NCBI GenBank assembly: GCA_963575745.1
Contig: CAUYUJ010020573.1
Span: forward strand, 1-20,000
Source of the DNA: Prorocentrum cordatum
Lineage: Eukaryota; Sar; Dinophyceae; Prorocentrales; Prorocentraceae
Direction of reading: 5' to 3'
Length of the DNA stretch: 20,000 bases
Numbering within the stretch: the first letter of the stretch is position 1; the number at the start of each line of letters is the position of its first letter. Position numbers and translations under genes: made by a program. The notes under the pieces were generated by a model that was given only the letters and a program-made list of their open reading frames with translations, did no database searches and was not told the origin of the DNA. Below, piece by piece: positions 17,127 to 20,000 of the stretch.

Positions 17127-18430
17127 CATGATCTGTGGGGCGAGGTCGCTGGGCTGGACGCGGTCAGCTGGCCAGCGGAGCTGGGCGACCGCCCTCCGCT
17201 GCCGACGCCCGACGAGCTGCGCAAGGGGGGCCACTCCTCCCCGCACGTCACGGGGTTAGGAGGCGACGCCTTCCACCTTCGGCACGTCACCTTCCTGTCT
17301 GACGGCGCGCTGGAGGCCTTCACCACCGTCTGGAGGCACATGCTGGTCCTCGGCTACGTGCCCAAGGCGCTGGCGGTGCTGCAGATAGCGCCCATCCCGA
17401 AGGCCGAGACGGGCGTCCGCACCATCGGGCTTTTTGCTGGAGTGCTGCGCCCTCTTATGCGCTGGACGCGCAGTGCGGTCGGCGCTCGCTGGGCCAGCGC
17501 CCACCAGTGAGACTACATCTACGGCACGTCTGGGCGCAGCTGCGAGACGCGTGCGTGGATCCAGGCGGCCAATGCTGAAATCGCGACTCACCGCAAGCAG
17601 GCGGCCTGCTCCGTGCTCATGGACCTCTCCAAGGCTTACGAGCACATCCCGCGGGCTTTGCTGGTCTTTCGAGCCCGCGCCTTGGGCTTCGACATGATGC
17701 TGATGCGGCTGCCCATCAGGCTCTACTCCCTGCTGACGCTCGTCACCGTCGACGGCGCGGCGATGGGCTGGTGCGTCCCGCGGGGGGGCGTGGTGGCAGG
17801 CTGCAGCACCGCGGACCTCTGCATGCGCATCTTCCTCGTGCCGCGGCTCGACGAGATCGCGGCCCTCGGCACCGTGGACCTGGGGAGCACCGTGGACAAC
17901 ATACAGCTCGGCAAGGTCGGGCTTCCCAGGCTGGCGGCGGCGAACGTCAGCGGGCCTACAAACGGATTCGAGGCGCCCGGACGGCAGACGGGCTAGTCTT
18001 GGCATCGCCCAGACGTGTGCTTTTTTTCTTTGCGAAAACCATCGAGGACCATCCTGAACCATCGAGCAAGAAAAACACGCACGAAACCGAAACATGCACG
18101 GGAAATGGACGTCCGAGCGACGGCAAGTCGTCGTCAACGATGGCAAGGGAGTGTTGCTGGCCAGCACGTCTGCCTGCGGCCGCGAGGTCATGCGGCGCTG
18201 CCGCCCCCTTCGAGACAAGATCAGGAGCTCGGCGCGCAACCTGGGCGTGGATTTCGCCAGCTGGCGCCGGGCTGGAGTGAGCACGCGGGCCAAGCGCACT
18301 GCTACTGCACTGCGCCGTGCTGCACGCATTCGCGTGCTCCGCGTGGCCCGTGGCAAGACGCGCCAGCTGGTCAGCCTGGGTCCGACCCCAGCCGGCACCT
18401 GGGGAGCGGGGGTGACTGGGAGGGCTTGGA
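17127..18430 (+). pseudogene. LINE copy 2 ORF2: reverse transcriptase, interrupted by a 132-bp insertion
   Basis: It reads in the endonuclease frame up to 17986 with one stop (TGA 17508-17510). Blocks are GGDAFHLRHVTFLSDGALEA, IAPIPKAETGVRTIGLFAG (finger), SVLMDLSKAYEHIPRALL (motif A, Asp at 17622-17624), PRGGVVAGCSTAD (motif B, about 17777-17814) and TVDNIQLG (motif C). In motif C the second catalytic Asp is Asn (AAC, 17898-17900). After the insertion the frame resumes as GRQVVVNDGKGVLLAST, RSSARNLGVDFASWRRAG and a basic helical segment. Motif C as read would abolish polymerisation. The RT lineage differs from that of copy 1. Confidence 0.75.
17987..18118. mobile_element. 132-bp insertion with 7-bp target duplication inside the RT
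   Basis: GACGGCA occurs at 17980-17986 and 18119-18125. Taking out the 132 bp plus one copy joins GGA CGG CA to A GTC GTC, giving GRQVVVNDGKGVLLAS in frame. Inside, a T-rich segment (about 18017-18034) and an A-rich segment (about 18066-18083) form an imperfect inverted repeat, with CCATCGAG present twice between or beside them (about 18041 and 18059). There is no clear terminal inverted repeat, no poly-A tail and no GT-AG ends, so it may be a tiny MITE or SINE-like unit. Confidence 0.6.
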
Positions 18431-18771
18431 GCGGGATCGAACCGATGAGACCAGCGGCGCACTCTGCCTTGTATGTGCACACAACTCGTCGCCCCCTCGA
18501 TGTCGACCTCCACCTCTCCCCTGCCTCTCCGTGGATGGTGGACCCCGCCTACGCTTGCACTGCGGGGCCCATCCATATGCTGGCCCAGGCGATTTGGTCC
18601 TCGTGGATCCCGCGGGAATCGATTGCTCGGGTGATGTTTGCATATGAGGCCGCTTTCTTGGCCGACCCCCCCCAAAGCGACTGGCCCCCGGTCAAAGGTC
18701 CGACCTCGGCTGCCGTCGCCAGCTGCTGTCGAATAGGATGGGAGCTCGGGCCAGGAGCGTGCATGCTTTAA
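18431..18771 (+). pseudogene. LINE copy 2 ORF2: thumb/connector
   Basis: The RT frame continues open to TAA 18769-18771. It reads VDPAYACTAGPIHMLAQAIW, then WIPRESIARVMFAYEAAFL and VKGPTSAAVASCCRIGWEL. The last block parallels the GPTRAIIHSLLRLGW of copy 1. Past the TAA the same frame carries on as ALDGFKIDLTRMCPPTV, so the stop is a point change. Confidence 0.6.
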
Positions 18772-19160
18772 GCTCTGGACGGCTTTAAGATTGACCTCAC
18801 TAGAATGTGCCCTCCCACTGTGCCACACGTTGCTCGATTTTTGCGATTGAGGATTGGCAAATGGATCGTGCTCACAGGAGCTGCGATAACTTGTCGGGTC
18901 TCGCCCATAGGCCGTACTTGTCACCTGTTCGTAAGTTGCGCAATGGAGCGTGCGGGCCTGATTGGACCCCCCCAGCATCAGGCCAGTCTCCGTGCGATTG
19001 CTACGAATGGAATCTGGGATCAGGATCGCAAGTCTAGACACGGTCTGACGACCGATCCGTCGTGCCCCCTGCGTGGCAATTGCCCCGGCACCTTCGCCGC
19101 TTGGATTGCTGGTGGATGCTTGGCCCCCTGGCAGCATGTGCGGGATAACGACCTCCCCCC
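18772..19160 (+). pseudogene. LINE copy 2 ORF2: zinc-knuckle region
   Basis: The same frame as the connector reads IDLTRMCPPTVPHVARFLRL, then a helical segment and TDPSCPLRGNCPGTFAAW followed by GGCLAPWQHVRDNDLPP. This is the C..C...PGT..HR...C knuckle before RNase H, with the second Cys of the first pair displaced and His apparently replaced by Ala. Near 19160 the coding sense shifts by one base into the RNase H frame (LREHPNWALWRRGLVP). Confidence 0.5.
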
Positions 19161-19735
19161 TCTGTCTGCGCGGGCCTCCGTGAGCACCCTAACTGGGCCC
19201 TTTGGAGGCGCGGCCTGGTCCCCGACCCTCGGCCCTGGGTGATCGGCCCCTCCTCCTCCCTCCTCGTCCGTTGGCTCAAGCGTCCGCTGGGCGGTCGCTT
19301 CGAAGGCGAGGCCTTCGGCGACGGCTCGTGCGCGGCGCTTGTACAGGGTGGCCTGCGCCTCCTTCGCGCAGGCTGGTGCGTCGCGCAGGTCGACGCCAGC
19401 GGGGGCCTTGTGGCTTCCCTGTGCGGCCTGCTGCCTGGCTTGCACCAGGCGTCGGACCTAGCCGAGGCTTATGGCCTGCCCATGTATCTCACGCGCGCTG
19501 GGCTGGCCCCCTTTCGCTGGCTGCCACTCGGATTGCGATTAAGTGGTATCGAGCTTGCAGCGCGGCCGTCTCGAGACCACGGGCGCCGCGTACGAGGGCG
19601 CCGACGCGCGGCCCCAGAGATGGGATCGGGTGGGCGACCTTGGGGGGGGGGAAGTGCGGAAGGTGACAGGCCACGCCCGCCGCCGTCACGATGACGAGCA
19701 AGAGCTGGGCGCGGTCGCGCGGGCGCCTCTCTTCG
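19161..19735 (+). pseudogene. LINE copy 2 ORF2: RNase H domain
   Basis: Following ALWRRGLVPDPRPWV, the first frame carries AFGDGSCAALVQGGLRLLRA (first motif, DGS) and LHQASDLAEAYGL (second motif with Glu). Near 19520 the sense moves one frame: SDCD then a stop (19540-19542) and VVSSLQRGRLETTGAAYEGA (third motif, Asp in SDC), then GEVRKVTGHARRR (the KVKGHA His motif). All the expected catalytic blocks are visible, so the domain was complete before the frameshift and stop. Confidence 0.65.
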
Positions 19736-20000
19736 CCCCAAGGACGCCGAGGCCAGCGAGCGCGTGCAGCGCTCTTTTAAGCTGGTCACTTACGTGGCCA
19801 AGTTCCTGTCCAGGACGATGCAGGCTGTCGGCCCCCAGTCGCAGAATGCGCCGCACCACGGACAGCTGCGACGGGCCAAGCGACGGGGGCCGACGCCAGC
19901 CCTCACGGCGGACACGGAGCCGCCCCCAGGTGCCCACGTGCCCGTGCCGTCGCCTACGGGCTTCAGGTGCGCCAGATGCTTCCGCGTCGCTCGGCAGCGC
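19736..20000 (+). pseudogene. LINE copy 2 ORF2: C-terminal region, continues past window
   Basis: A further frame change near 19736 gives KDAEASERVQRSFKLVTYVA followed by KFLSRTMQAVG, then an Arg/Pro-rich stretch and GFRCARCFRVARQR at the window end. The CxxC pair opens a C-terminal zinc motif of the type seen in the tail of copy 1. Its partner Cys residues and the element 3' end lie outside the window. Confidence 0.5.

Larger units (their letters stand above)
11860..20000 (+). mobile_element. LINE copy 2: non-LTR retrotransposon with nested insertions, open at window end
   Basis: A second element in the same orientation. ORF1 (12088-14876, interrupted) is followed by a long spacer with tandem repeats and by ORF2 (endonuclease, linker, RT, connector, zinc knuckle, RNase H, C-terminal Cys motif). 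It is far less decayed than copy 1: EN-RT is one frame with three stops, and two insertions can be removed to restore frame. Its endonuclease (QEHRL, YFHT, GADW) differs from that of copy 1 (ETH, EGGEFF, GDFS), so the copies belong to different lineages. The 3' end lies beyond 20000. Confidence 0.75.

Noticed and set aside
18418-18450. Minus-strand GGTTCGATCCCG resembling a tRNA T-arm
   Set aside because: The T-stem is imperfect, no D-arm or acceptor stem was found, and the site lies in the RT-to-connector region of LINE copy 2.
19271-19280. TTGGCTCAAG, identical to the 3' part of the dinoflagellate spliced leader
   Set aside because: It lies inside the RNase H reading frame, and the upstream bases do not continue the leader, so a relic is not supported.

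Overview
This window looks like nuclear DNA of a dinoflagellate, probably one of the GC-rich lineages (Prorocentrum-like; genus not certain). The evidence is very GC-rich sequence, long (TCC)n and (GAT)n arrays, poly-C tracts, and two large non-LTR retrotransposon (LINE) copies. Their endonuclease, reverse transcriptase, zinc-knuckle and RNase H segments read like the retroelement proteins I know from dinoflagellate gene sets. That assignment rests on recognised motifs, not on a search. No bacterial operon, rRNA, tRNA or CRISPR array was found, and no intact host gene could be named.

Layout. 1-5.3 kb is gene-poor: an irregular GC-rich tandem repeat (about 360-745), a candidate 212-bp inverted-repeat element (1438-1649), a region carrying ten copies of a CCCTCACCGAGGG-like motif (2231-3392), a (GAT)n array (2837-3175), a weak minus-strand coding-like stretch (about 3.8-5.1 kb) and a pair of related hairpins (5068-5249). 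A (TCC)n array (5349-5680) precedes LINE copy 1 (about 5.82-11.64 kb). Copy 1 has ORF1 (zinc ribbon plus coiled coil) and a heavily frameshifted ORF2 holding endonuclease, RT, thumb/connector, zinc knuckle, RNase H and C-terminal Cys motifs. A second (TCC)n array (11644-11858) separates it from LINE copy 2 (about 11.88 kb to the window end), in the same orientation and with the same domain order but a clearly different endonuclease and RT lineage.

Copy 2 is much better preserved. Its ORF1 is one frame once a nested element (12644-14124) is removed. That element has terminal inverted repeats, a 9-bp target duplication and an interior of two minisatellites, one built on a 12-bp palindrome. The ORF2 endonuclease-RT region is one frame with three stop codons plus a 132-bp insertion (17987-18118) flanked by a 7-bp duplication; its removal restores the RT frame. 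The second RT catalytic Asp appears changed to Asn, so this copy is dead as written.

How the parts work together: in an active element ORF1 would bind the RNA, the endonuclease would nick the target, and RT and RNase H would carry out target-primed reverse transcription. Here both copies are relics. The shared (TCC)n boundaries suggest that these elements insert at, or end in, TCC microsatellites. The most interesting items are the microsatellite-bounded tandem LINEs, the nested palindrome-satellite transposon and the small insertion in the RT.
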